NCBI GenBank assembly: GCA_037367405.1 | Contig: JAZKJV010002334.1 | Location: 186,001-250,000 of the forward strand | Direction: 5' to 3' | Source: Ottelia alismoides | Lineage: Eukaryota > Streptophyta > Magnoliopsida > Alismatales > Hydrocharitaceae | Length of the DNA stretch: 64,000 nucleotides | In this document: piece by piece, positions 1-11,091 of the stretch | How the letters are laid out: each line of letters begins with the position of its first letter | How positions within the stretch are numbered: the first letter of the stretch is position 1 | Program-made: the position numbers and the translations under genes | The notes under the pieces: model-generated | Told to the model about the DNA's origin: nothing | The model's input: the letters and a program-made list of their open reading frames with translations, nothing else | Database searches by the model: none

Positions 1-419
1 TTTTTGGGTGAAATCAATTTTGTATTTTTCTTTATTTGATTATCTACAACTTTTATGTATAAAGTTTCTTTAATTGAAGTATAAAAAGTGGAACTAAAAA
101 TAGGTCCCAAAATGAATTAAAAACAAAGGGAATCTGATTGTATTTTGACCCTTATCTCCCCCTACTTTGATCCTTGTCGACCTATTCATCAAGATGCCTA
201 GGTCTCGGGGTTTCGGATCATAAAATATTTACAATATTTTATTCTTTTTCTATTCTTTTATTTATTCTATAATTTTGGCTTTAATTACAGTATTTTATAC
301 ACTATTTAGATGCACATGCATGAATGCTAAGATGATGGTTTTAATGCAATTTACACGCATTTGCTAGGGTTTTTGATGCCAAAATGACAGAATAAAGATG
401 ATGAAATGTGGCTTCATCA
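1..419 (-). mobile_element. Partial LTR at window edge, third family related to A and B
   Basis: On the minus strand this AT-rich segment begins at 419 with TGATGAA, 7 bases, TTCATCA. This is the same kind of terminal hairpin that opens the family A LTRs (2654) and family B LTRs (46237). Its first 120 bases, with GCATTCATGCATG and AATGCAAT-like words, loosely resemble the family A U3. No polypurine tract lies just outside 419, so I infer this is the 5' LTR of a minus-strand element whose body lies left of the window. The far LTR end and primer site are not visible. Family assignment rests on the terminal hairpin and weak resemblance only. Confidence 0.5.
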
Positions 420-1318
420 GTCACCTAACCAAAATGAATCAAACCATTGGTTCAACCCCCTTTAACAAAAAAACTTTATTTTTTTAAATGCAATCTGTAA
501 ATGTAAACAATATTATTCATATTCTAGTACCAACCCAGTTTCTGACATTTCTACTTTAACTCTCCTTTCACGTTTCCACAAGGCATTTTCCTTCATTTTC
601 CAAAGTTTACCTAAAGAAAGTTTCCATTTACTCGCATATCCCGAACAAAGAAAGTTTCCATTTACTCGCATATCCCCGAACATCGTCTCTCTTGCATCAC
701 AGGCTTCATCTCTCTCTTCTCCATTACAAGTTCTACCAATCCGTCTCCAACAATAATAAACATTACCTAATACAAAATATTCATAAATACCTTTTCAAAA
801 GGGTTATTTACACTCATAACTTTGTGTAATTCTTAGTTACAATCATAACCCCGCGTAATCGTGAATTACAAGAGAAACTCGGGATAGTCACCTCGTCTAA
901 CACCTATAATCCTCCGTTAGTTTTTTCGTCCACCGAATCATATCATTGGATTAATCTAACCCATGATCAATCCAACAGCTATTAAAACGTTTCAAAAATA
1001 CAAATAAAAATAAAAAGCCCCTCCCTCCTCCAACACGAGACGCCCAACCTCCCGCCGCTCTGCCCTCTAGCCCCTCTGCCTCAACCCTCCTCCTCCAGAC
1101 TGCCGCCCTCCTCCAGGTTGCTACCCTCCACCCTCCGGCTCCTCCCCGACATCCCCCCGTTGACAGCCTTCCCCTCCCCTTCTTCCTCCTCCAGCTCGTG
1201 CCACCCCCTCCGACAGCCTCTCCCTCCCCTTCTTCCTCCCTATAATTCCATTAAAAATTGTGGTTCTTCCAATATCTATATATCTAACTTGTTGCATAAG
1301 CTTATAATTCCATGGATA
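420..1318. other. Intergenic, no gene seen
   Basis: AT-rich sequence with a tandem duplication of about 35 bases near 613-681 (the words TTTCCATTTACTCGCATATC occur twice). A C/T-rich low-complexity stretch follows at about 1010-1240. Short open frames here are compositional. I see no recognisable gene. Confidence 0.6.
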
Positions 1319-1824
1319 TTAACCTTGTTGTCTGATGAATCTCCCATCTGAAAACTTCTTCACCTGTAATTTCTTGGTAGATTCAGAGGACGGTCGTTGG
1401 GGTGATCGAGTAGGTGAACAGATGAAGAGGAGCGGGTTGTCGTTCCCACAGAGCGAGATCCCCTTGCTTCCGAACTCCGAGCTCATATCCTTGTAACTGA
1501 GGATGATCTTCTCCCTCTCCATGACCCTGAAAGCAAACAACATGAATGGGACCTGCTTGACGGGTGGCAACTCATCGGCGATGAACTTCTTGCACAAGTT
1601 GGCTTCCAATTCAAAGTAATCGACAACCAGGATTGGGGGTTCGGGTTGGCTGTGGTTGGGATTCAGCAGCAAGAAGCGTTTGATGTAGCGCAAGATGCGG
1701 CTAATCGACGTGAAATTGGGGCGCTGCACCGGATCGGCCTGCCAGCACCTCTTAGTGAGGTTGGTGAGGTACTTGGGTGATGGAAACGGGAACAATGACC
1801 TCTCGCCTGCCCTCAAGTTCCTGT
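1319..1824 (-). pseudogene. 3' part of an MLKL/DUF1221-type protein kinase, cut off by Copia-1
   Basis: The minus-strand frame encodes the C-terminal kinase lobe and tail. Diagnostic words are RAGERSLFPFPSPKYL, LTKRCWQADPVQRPNF and ILRYIKRFLLLNP, followed by a variable tail ending RFIRQQG and a stop at 1319. From family knowledge this is the plant mixed-lineage-kinase-like group, which has an N-terminal DUF1221/HeLo-like region and acts in immunity; I recognise it from motif memory, not a search. The matching upstream part of the kinase domain lies at 19931-20340. Joining 1824 to 19936 gives an uninterrupted frame reading EKMNRNLRAGER, as expected for the family. The 5-bp CCTGT at 1820-1824 is the left target duplication. 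The gene is inactive here. Confidence 0.8.
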
Positions 1825-2653
1825 TGTTGTATTAAAAAATGTATTTAGGTTTTAATTGGAAAATCTATGTAATTACAATTGGAATTAATTTGGTTTCAAT
1901 TTGGAAACCAAATGGTTTGGAGGGAAAGTTAGGAATTCCCAAATTTAAAACGTGGACGAGTTTGGGTTGAAATTTAGTATCATACCTTAGAGATCTAAAC
2001 TTTTGGTGGACTTATATATGAGTCCCCACCCCAAGCTCTTGTAGTAATAGTAGAGAGGAGGAATGGAGGACCACACGCGCGCGCGCTCCGCTCCGTCTCC
2101 GGCTCCGGCTCGGGAGAGTCAATTCGGATCTCGATACTTTTGCTGCGGGTTTCATTTGGCTGATCGATTAAATTAATCAGGCAGATTAATTTAATTTCGA
2201 TGACATTGAGAACCAGACTTGATCCAAACGGCTCGACTTAGATGCGGTTTTGGAATCCGAAAGGGCACGACCATTGAGGGGCGTTTTCGGAAATCGAAGG
2301 GACCGCGCGCTAGGGCACGCGAGCTCCTCTTTTTATATCCCTCACCCGACGTCGTCTTTCTTCTCTCGCAAGAAAAACTCGTCGTCCCTCTTGTTCTCTC
2401 TCTCTCTCTCGTGCCTGCGACTCTGTTTCTTCTCGGCTGCAAGTTCTCGGAGGTGCTTTCGAGGATGGTCTCGTCGATGTGCGCGGACGAAAACCGTGAA
2501 CCGTAGTATCCTGTGAGCGGATCGCCAGTACCCTTCGCACCGTTATTGTGGGGGAGAAATCCTCTTTAAGGACAACCCATTTCATGGACGCTTCGGTGAT
2601 ATCTAAACTAATCTTTCTTGTATTTTGTTTACCGCAATTTATTTATTGCTTAC
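1825..2653 (+). repeat. Copia-1 5' LTR, first 829 bp
   Basis: Aligns along its whole length with 18918 onward in the right LTR. It holds a TATA-like CTTATATATG at 2011-2020 and a second AT box near 2333 (TTTTTATATCC), one of which is likely the U3 promoter. It ends at the family A target duplication CTTAC (2649-2653). The remaining 186 bp of this LTR resume at 14132. Confidence 0.9.
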
Positions 2654-5600
2654 TGATGAATCTCGTATTCATCACTCTAAATCTCATTTATTAAGCTCAA
2701 ATCCCTTAAAATCAACGGCATTTTAGCATCTATTCTGCATAATTAGCATTCATGCATGATTTCATAAGAATTGCATTTTAGCACAAAAATCTGCACAAAA
2801 TAAGAAGCCAAAAATTCAAGCCAAAATGACCTGTAAATAGCCTAACTCCCCTGATTTTTAACTCATTCATACTAACTCCGAATGACTCAAAACCACTTCC
2901 ACTGTGTACATATCACTAACAAGAATAAAGGAAAAATACAAAAAATAACTAACCCAAATAGGTGGATCAAAAACCTAAACCCTAATTTCAGGATTTTCGG
3001 ACTAAAAGCCACATATCTTCCTCATCCAGTGTCCGTTTTAATCCTACACACTTTTGAACTAATGTACATTCAATTACCTTCAAAACGAGACCAAGTTCAA
3101 GTGAATCGGAGCTCATATGTGAAAGTTGGGTGTTGGGCCTCTTTTGTATATTGTATATTTTAGCTATTTTTGACCTAATATTTTATGTACATATTTTATG
3201 TATTAATAAAAACCCAAAACAATTAGATTAAGGTATCTTTATTTATCTTTGATTTTATCGAAATTTTTCCAGATTTTTATCTGTTCTTAAAAATGACATA
3301 AAAATTACAAAACCCCAAAATCAAGGTATTCTATGTACATGGGACACCCCAAAAATACCACTTTGTGCAAATGATCAATTTTGATTTTGATGTCTTCATG
3401 AAAGTTGTAGATCTCATCGAGACGAGCTTTCATGAAGAAACTTTTTCGATCCGAGGTCATTTACTATTTATTTTCGATTTTACAAACAAATTATTTTCTG
3501 AATTATCTGGTGCTGACACGTGGCAGCACCTGGTGCCGCCACGTGTCAACCGTTTTTAGCCTTTTTAAATACCGGTTTTTTTAAAAAAAATTTATAAAAT
3601 AAAAAAAATAAAAAAATAAAAAAATTAAATAAATAAAAATAAAAATAAATAAATACGCCGTACGTGCGAAGCACGTGCCTCCCAGGCATGTGCAACGCAC
3701 GTGCCCGCGCCAATCCTCTTTGCGCCCCCAGGAAGCCACGTGGCACTACCAAGGCCGTCCGATCTCGGCCGATCGGACGGCGCCTGTAGTTCATCTTCCT
3801 CCCCTTTCCTCTTCGGGCCGCCGCCACCCCGCGCCGCCCCCGCGAATCTCGCCACCGCCAATCCCCTCGCCGTCCCCGATCTCCCTCGAATCTCGCTGCC
3901 GCGTATCTCGCGGCCAAATCTCGTCCGTGCACCACCTTCCATCTCCGGCGCCCCCCCTAAGCCCTATAAAACCAAATGCGTCGCCCCTCCATAGAACCCA
4001 TCCGTCGATTGCACGAGCCGAGGACACCGGTGGTGACAGCCCGGTGCCCTCGTCTTCTCCGGCGAGATCTGAGCCTTCGTGGCTCGTTGCAGCGCCACCT
4101 ACCCCGGCCGTACTGCCCCAGCTCTGTTCTTCAACATCGAGCCAACGACATTGCCATTATCTCCGCCTTCGCCATTGCCAAAGCTCAACCAAACGACGAC
4201 GACTCCGCCTACGCTATCCACTTCGCCTCCATCCCCGTCTCGCCTACGCCTCCGCGCAGCCGACCACCGCCGCACCTCCAACGACGATATCATCGCCGCC
4301 CCCGCCTCTTCATCGACCTTCACTACTCCGCCTACTACGCGCCATTATCGTCAACCTCTAGCGCTCCAAGCTTCCCTACGACGTCATAGCCACCAGCTTC
4401 AACTTCGCCGCGCCACCAGAGGTCCACCAACCATCTTCTTCACCACAGCCGTCGCCACTTCACCAGAGCAGACGCTAGCCCTGCCGAGCTCGCGGGACCT
4501 CCGTCGTCTTCTTCGACCGGGCTCGGAGCCCGAGGCCCCAGCACGTGCCACGCACGTGCGTGGGGAACAACCTCCAGCACCCAGCCCTCGGGTCACGTGC
4601 CTAGCACGTGACCGCGGGGCCATTTGCACACAGCCCCTCGGAGCTTCCTCAATTGGCGTATCAGTCCACCAAGCCAAGGCGCACATGCCCCTTGGGTAAA
4701 TCGCAAAGACACACCCCGGGTTTTTGGTAATTACGAGTACACCCTACTGCATTTTATATTTATTTATTTGCATTTGTAACTCTGTGTTCCCCCTCTAGTT
4801 CGAACCTCTTCTTTACATTATTTTCTTAATCCAAAAATTGCATGATGTTTGTTAATTAATTCTCTACGCTTTGACATACTGTGGGTAATTTTGTGATTGA
4901 TGGTTAATTAATAAATAATTGTTTTGTGGACATTTGCATATTTTACCCATTTCTTGCTCTAGACTTCATAAGTGATTACCCGTTGCTCTAAAAATCCCCA
5001 AAAAATCACATTTTGTAGAGTCAATTGTTCTTAACATTGTGCCCGAAAAGATTTGTATTTGCATGCATATGTTGTCCTATAAAAATCATTTCGCACATTT
5101 CACTATTTAATTTTTAATAGGTATTAAATCTCACATTTTTGAGGATTAGGATTTTTCTAAGATCAATCACCTAGTGATAGATCTTGTATAATTTTGGTTC
5201 TCGAAAATAAGTAGGTTTAGTATTTATTATAATTAAAATATTGAAATTCGTTCTTTTTGCATTTAAAAATCCATAAAAAAATTCATATTGCATCCAAAAA
5301 TTCCGAGAAAATTACAGTGCACTCATTTCATCATATTTTACATCTCGGTCAAGTCTCGTATTTTTTGGACATAGTTTGAACGTAATTCACATTTTAGTCC
5401 CTAAAATAGGCCGAATTCGCATATAGCACCCTCCATTGCATTGAAAATTCTTAAAAAAAAGACCGCCTCGAAAACCGAACACGAACTTTGATAGACATCT
5501 CTCTAGGTTGTTCTTTTGCCTCCTTGTGATCGACCTTGGGACTTGCCCAAGTAAAATAAATATAAAACCACGAGATTAAAAATTGAATAACTTATTTGTG

Positions 5601-5686
5601 GTAGTTTCTTGATCGTTTCCGATTGCCGCCTACAACGCACGACACGATAAAAACAACTTCTTAAAACAAGCATATCGGATTCGTCA
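2654..5686 (+). repeat. Family A 5' LTR
   Basis: Begins with the hairpin TGATGAAT-5 nt-ATTCATCA. It then carries a CATGAAAGTTG...CTTTCATG hairpin (3397-3434, one arm shortened by 3 bases), an inverted G-box pair TGACACGTGGC/GCCACGTGTCA (3514-3548), an A/T-rich stretch (3585-3655), and the inverted repeat GCCGTCCGATC-6 nt-GATCGGACGGC (3754-3781). A TATA box CTATAAAA at 3964-3971 is followed by GC-rich sequence to about 4690. The open frames in the GC-rich part are compositional and not taken as genes. It ends ...TCGTCA at 5686. Confidence 0.92.
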
Positions 5687-5688
5687 GA

Positions 5689-5706
5689 TGGCGCCGTTGC
5701 CGGGGA
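5689..5706 (+). other. Family A primer binding site (tRNA-Asp)
   Basis: TGGCGCCGTTGCCGGGGA, two bases after the LTR end. It is complementary to the 3' end of plant tRNA-Asp including CCA, as used by Athila/Tat-like elements. Confidence 0.9.
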
Positions 5707-6896
5707 GGCAAACGGCTTAGATTTTTGTCTAAATTTTTTTTTCGGTTTTCCGCATTCGGGTAGTCTGACCCCCGAATTTTTCATTGTAAATTTCATTTTC
5801 CTGCAATTTATTTTCAGCCTTTATTTTTCATATATTTTTGAGTCACTCTCTTACATTTCTCTCTTATTTTTTTGCGAGGTACCTTGTACGTGGAGCGGTT
5901 TTTCAATAATCGACGCAACTTCACCGTCTCTTGCAAAAAAACCGCAATTAATTTAAGATCGAGTCGAGTCGTGAGAGAGCGTAGAGTCTAGGTTTTAATT
6001 CCTGCAATTTTTAAATTTTTGTAATTTTACAGCGGTGTCCGTTTGGACTCTCGCGTGTGTAGAAAGACCTTTGACTTTATTCTGTGGTGTGTCGTGGCCA
6101 GTTTCACTCTCCGGTGAGGGTGAGGCCCGACTTGAGTGGCAATTAAGATTACGGCTCTCAGAGCATTTATATTTTTGCTTGTGCTCGTAGGATCTTAAAC
6201 CACACTGCACTTTAATTGAGACGCACATAGATCGTTCAACTTAGCCAAATTTAAATCAATTCTTCCCGCTAATAGAACTTTCTGCTTAGGTGTGGTTTTT
6301 CCATCGGTTTGCACATCATATAGAATAATTTTTAAATTCTGTCTGGCATCCCACATGGAGATTGCGAGGATTCACTGTAAGTCTTCTAACTGAGCATTCA
6401 TCATAGTTTTCTGCGTACATCGACTTTTCCCGAATTCCTCTCTCTTGTTTTATAACATAACTTTAAAGGAAATTGGGACTGGACGGTAGACGTGTATTTG
6501 TGCTCATCTAATTTTTCAGTGATCACCTCATTAAAATTGGGACTGCTAAATATATCTGATCTCAAATAACCTATAAAATCAAGAATTTTTGCGGGAGAGT
6601 AACCCCGACCTTGGATATTTTATTTTTCTAAGTGAGCGAGGGACAACACTTAAGGCTAGAGCCCAAATCCGAAATCTCAGCTCACTAATTTTTGCCAAGA
6701 TTAATTTATCACCAACTAAAATTGAAAAGATAATAGCCGGTCTCTTACGGCTTCACTGTGTGGGTTGATGAATCCAGGGTTTGATTTGTGTTTGTATTGG
6801 TGTGCGTGAACCGATATCGAAGATCAACAACCACACATTTGATAAAATTTCTATCCCATACAAACATCTCTCTCATCTCTTGATTTTAATCCCATC
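5707..6896 (+). other. Family A leader, non-coding
   Basis: About 1.2 kb between primer site and first ATG. I see no conserved coding words and only short open frames. It presumably holds the packaging signal, but no specific site is recognisable. Confidence 0.6.
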
Positions 6897-9448
6897 ATGG
6901 AAATCTTTCCAAATTTCAGATCCAACCCATCATTTCTCTCAACTCCTTCAAAAATGACCGAACATCACTATGAAAACAAATCTGTCTCGGTTTGGCCCAA
7001 ATCAACTACATCCTCTTCTTTCAATAATCCTCCAACATTTGCGGGAAACTTTCACTCGCAGATGACCTCGGCCCCCCCTTGAATCCTTACTCAAGTCATC
7101 CAACTACACATGACCACCTACCATCTTGGACTAAACCGCCTTATTCTCAGTTTCTCGCCAATGAAACATTTCAGGATCAAAACCCTTTTAAGTCCCATGA
7201 CTGGCAGAAAAACCAAACCAAGATGGAAGGAAATGCATTTAATGATCATGAGCGTTGGATTGACCACAACAGACCCCTCGTCAGACATAATGCTCATACA
7301 AAGGACTGGACTGAACTCCTAGACACATATAAACCCTGTATGTTGACTCCACAATACCAAGGTCTGACTAATCATGATCAAAGGATTGAGCTCTACTCAG
7401 ATCAAATAAACATGCCTGGATCATATGAGCAGCCTCCTTCCATAATTATTGAGGAGATAGTTTCTAAAAATAATGATCATATAAACTCTGCTCTCCACAC
7501 GTACAGAAAAATGGAAGACGAAATCATTGAACAAAAACCGAGTGCTCCCATGATTGATCATGAACAGAATTGTAAGGATGATGTTTCAAGGATAAAAACA
7601 AGATTTGAATTGATGGAAGATAGATTTCAAAAATTTGCCGACCGAGTAATCTCATTTTATGGTGGTTCGGATATAAAAATGAATGAGGAAAGGATTGGAT
7701 CCCATTATGAAAATTTTGAGGATATTCAAAAACCTAGGGATAATTCAAACATCAATGTTTCCGCTCATTATTCCCCTAGAAATGCTTATACCCCTAACCT
7801 TTACTCTGAACATCAAAGCCCTTGCTCATCTGAGGAACACACCACATCACCACACCACACAGAAAATACCAAAAAAATCGAAAATCCAGAAAATCTCATA
7901 AAAATTGAATCTGAAGAAGACCTGAAGAATTTGGATCCTGCTTTACGGGAAGCATTGGAAAAACATTTGATTTTTGAACTTCCCATTATAAAGGCCATTA
8001 AACACTTCCCCGACCTTAAGAAAATTTTAACAGATGGAGTAATTGTCAAAAAATCGGGACGGATTAGAACAAAAACCGAAAGACATATCTTGTCAATGGC
8101 CTCCTCCTTGAGGAGAAAAACCAAGAGCCGTATAGTGAAGCGGTTGCCCAGATTTGACTGTAGAATAAAAGACATAATTTTCACCCATGCCCGAATTGAT
8201 GACGATTCACCAATCAATATCCTCCCGACCTCTGTATTCCACGAACTCAAACTCGGACCGATCAGGAAAATACGAGAGATTGTTCAATTGGCGGACCGAT
8301 CGATCAAGCGGCCGAGAGGAATCATTTCTGTCATCATAATATTCCAAGGTGCTCCGCTCAAAATGGAATTCACGATCATTGATATTGAGCATCAAGGAGA
8401 ATTCACCCAGTCTCCAATTATTGTCGGAAAGCCATTCTTAGCAATGTCTAAGGCAATTATCGATTGTGAGACTCGGGAAATCAATTTTACGGCATTGGAA
8501 GCACTACGATCTGATACAGTCTTCGAGAAACCACGATTTTCTGAGGTAACCCACAAAGTCCCTAACAACCGCAACCATAAAACGGTAGAAGAGCCCTACC
8601 CCGCTGCTACACCTGAGATTGCGTTTGTTAATGAGACTATTGGTTTAGAAACTCTCCCCAGTATTTCAATTCCTGCGGATCTCAACATAGACAAATCCTT
8701 CTACTACGATCCTAAGACATATGCATGGTCGCACCCTGGGGCAACCTACTCTGATTATCTTGATCAAATCCTCCCAAATCGAGAGTGCACCAACATCCAC
8801 GAGACTAAGAACAAATTTGCAGCTCAAACACCGACCAAGGAGAAGAACAGTAATGGCTATTCATCTGGATACTCAAGTGAACCGACAGCTTCACGAAACA
8901 AGAAAAAGAAAGTCACCTTTGATCTTTCGGAAGAGGAATTGGTTGATGATCCCTCATCAGGTCCGGAAAATGTAGTCTACATGAGTGAAGTCTGTTCGGC
9001 AGCTCTAAAGCCATATCTTCGCAAAGATCCAACATTCGATTCTCGTTGGACAACTCTCGTTCCTAATTATTACTCATCCAAAGCTGATGCTCATACCTTC
9101 CACAAGTACACTGGAATTATATCTTATGAGCTGACTGAGACTGGAGCATCCGAAGATTCATTTGAGGATAAACCGATTGATCTTAAAAAGGAACGAATTT
9201 TGAGGAAACAATTGAAGGAACAAAAAGACATGAATATCTGGAGTATGTCCACTTTCAAATACTATTCCTCTGAGGATAACTCTGATGATGGCTACCTTTC
9301 ATCTGACTCAAATATTTCATCTACTATCCATCATGATTTTTCTGAGGATGACACTGATAATGGTGGGGAATCATATGTTTCATCTCCATCTGATCATTAC
9401 GATCTCCCACCACAGGCTCACAAAAAGATCAGCCGTAAACCGCCTTAA
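6897..9448 (+). CDS. Family A gag/protease-like ORF, one frameshift
   Basis: ATG at 6897 opens a 61-codon frame that stops at 7080-7082. A 789-codon frame takes over at 7079, and the switch sits on a run of seven C (7072-7078), so a one-base slip explains the break. The second frame has a hydrophilic N-terminal 340 residues without recognisable motifs. A retropepsin-like region follows at about residues 350-490: ARIDDDSPINILPTSVF, then a QLADRS word, then PIIVGKPFLAMSKAIIDC. This matches the Ty3 protease pattern, but the usual D-[ST/L]-G is DDD. The acidic, Ser-rich C-terminus (about 690-789) is unlike typical gag. No zinc knuckle is visible. It may be a structural protein of a non-autonomous family; function unproven. 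Confidence 0.75.
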
Positions 9449-9476
9449 TCATCGGCTACCCACCCTCCCGACCAAG

Positions 9477-9812
9477 GCCTAAGTATAGGGGGGGACCGAT
9501 GCCATTTGTATATACCATTTCTCTCATCACATTCCGATCTCTCGATCACTCCATATCCATTCTTCTTCTATACTTAGGCTGACTAGAGCCTAAGTATAGG
9601 GGAAACCGCCACCCGTCTGTTTTTTTTACTCTCCTCATTTACATATCCCGTCCGCCTCTTTTTGCGCTCTTCTTCTATACTTAGACTATGCACAGTCTAA
9701 GTATAGGGGGCGAACCCTTGTATGATTTTACTCTCTTATGCTTAGCCCGAGCTATGTCTTCATTACGCTTCTTGTGCTCTGAGGACACAGCACTCGCTAA
9801 GTATAGGGGGGT
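9477..9812 (+). repeat. Four internal copies of the polypurine-tract motif, three on hairpins
   Basis: The word CTAAGTATAGGGG, matching the true tract before the 3' LTR (11078-11091), recurs at 9477-9491, 9587-9602, 9694-9710 and 9796-9811. At 9568-9599 and 9675-9706 the copy is the 3' arm of a perfect inverted repeat of 13 bp with a 6-nt loop (CTATACTTAGGCT / AGCCTAAGTATAG and CTATACTTAGACT / AGTCTAAGTATAG). The last copy pairs imperfectly with TATGCTTAGC at 9737-9746. The G run always directly follows the stem. Their role is unknown; extra plus-strand primer sites are one possibility. Confidence 0.85.
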
Positions 9813-11077
9813 CTGTATATATGCTATGTATATATTTTAGCCATACCTCGTACTTGCGCATAAGTCTATATGTATTTACGGGATGGGTATTAAAAAAAGA
9901 GGTTTTGCTACTAACACTAACTTTGCCCAAAATTTTTGAAAAAAAAGGCTTCTTATTCATTTTTGCATAAAAAATCATCATCAAAAAAAATTTGTTTGCA
10001 TTCCACACACCTGCACTTCATCCAGCATTACATTCATTTGCATTTATGAAAAGTCATTGGGTTCTGAACCAAGTTATGAGCCGAAACCGAGAGTGGTCTG
10101 AACTTAACCTTAATCAACCTAATTTTCAGAGGAACTTCACCGAGAAATAGGATTTTGGAATCTTCAGGTCATTGACTTAATTCTTTGAGTTCCACATAAC
10201 AATGCACAGAGTTTGACTCTTAGTGTCTAACCTGGTCTCTTCATTCTGGGTACAACTCTGGAATAAGGAATTAATTTGTACTCTCGCACTATGCACTTAG
10301 CTCAACTCAAACATATGTTGGAAGACTGTGTGAGCTTCTTTTCTGGTAGCGTGGAAATCTAAAGACCGGAGTACGGGTTGAAATAAAGCTTCGGAAAAGG
10401 GATGGACGGTTGGACACAATTTTTTCTAAGACCCCAAAAAATGTACGGAAACAAAAGATGCTATATCCGTAGGAGCAAAACAAGATCCAAGCAGAACCAC
10501 CAAAAATTCCAAATACAAAGAAGCAACTACCAAATAAAATCTGACCAAAAAGGTCCAAGCTTCAAGAAACCTGCAGATCTTGGTGGAGACTCGGCTACAC
10601 TGGCCAGCTTCACAAGGAGATGTGAACTACACTAATCACCCTCCAGTTCTTTTCTTATTCTTCTAACTTCTCCCCCCAATTCGATTGTGAACACAACACG
10701 ACAGACCTTAGAAGGAAATACCTGACTCCCCGAGGACGAGTTATTGGAGAGGAGGTTTGCGCGGTAGTCCGGCATTCTGAGTGGGAAGAGCTAAAAACTT
10801 TTCACACACAAGAGTCGGTTATTCAATATTCATAGGGTATGCTTTGGGAAGAGGATTGATCTAAGATGACTTCTGAGCCGAAACTGTAAGCAATGATTTG
10901 TAGAACTTGAGGACTGTTGATTTTTAAAATTCTAAGTCTCACAGAAGTTCCGACACACAAATAATCCAAAGGATGAGTTTAGATTCACTTTCACCTTCAG
11001 CTCATGGTCTTGGTATGGAACCCAATCTCATTCCACCTCATGGCATTTCTTTTTGATGCTCAGGGACGAGCATGCTT
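9813..11077 (+). other. Family A 3' interior, non-coding
   Basis: About 1.27 kb between the hairpin array and the polypurine tract, without coding features that I can support. The end (about 11060) has GACGAGCATGCTTTAAG, a version of which recurs inverted at 40807-40830 in family B, linking the two families. Confidence 0.6.
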
Positions 11078-11091
11078 TAAGTATAGGGGGA
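11078..11091 (+). other. Family A polypurine tract
   Basis: TTAAGTATAGGGGGA lies directly before the 3' LTR start (11092), at the standard place for the plus-strand primer. Confidence 0.88.

Noticed and set aside
2191..2585. Frames on both strands, repeated at 19315-19888
   Set aside because: They fall in the Copia-1 LTRs and do not resemble any protein. LTRs of this type do not encode proteins.
3675..4699. Overlapping long frames on both strands, repeated at 12034-13040
   Set aside because: They lie in the GC-rich part of the family A LTRs, are Pro/Arg/Ser-rich in all frames and show no motif. Low stop density from composition explains them.
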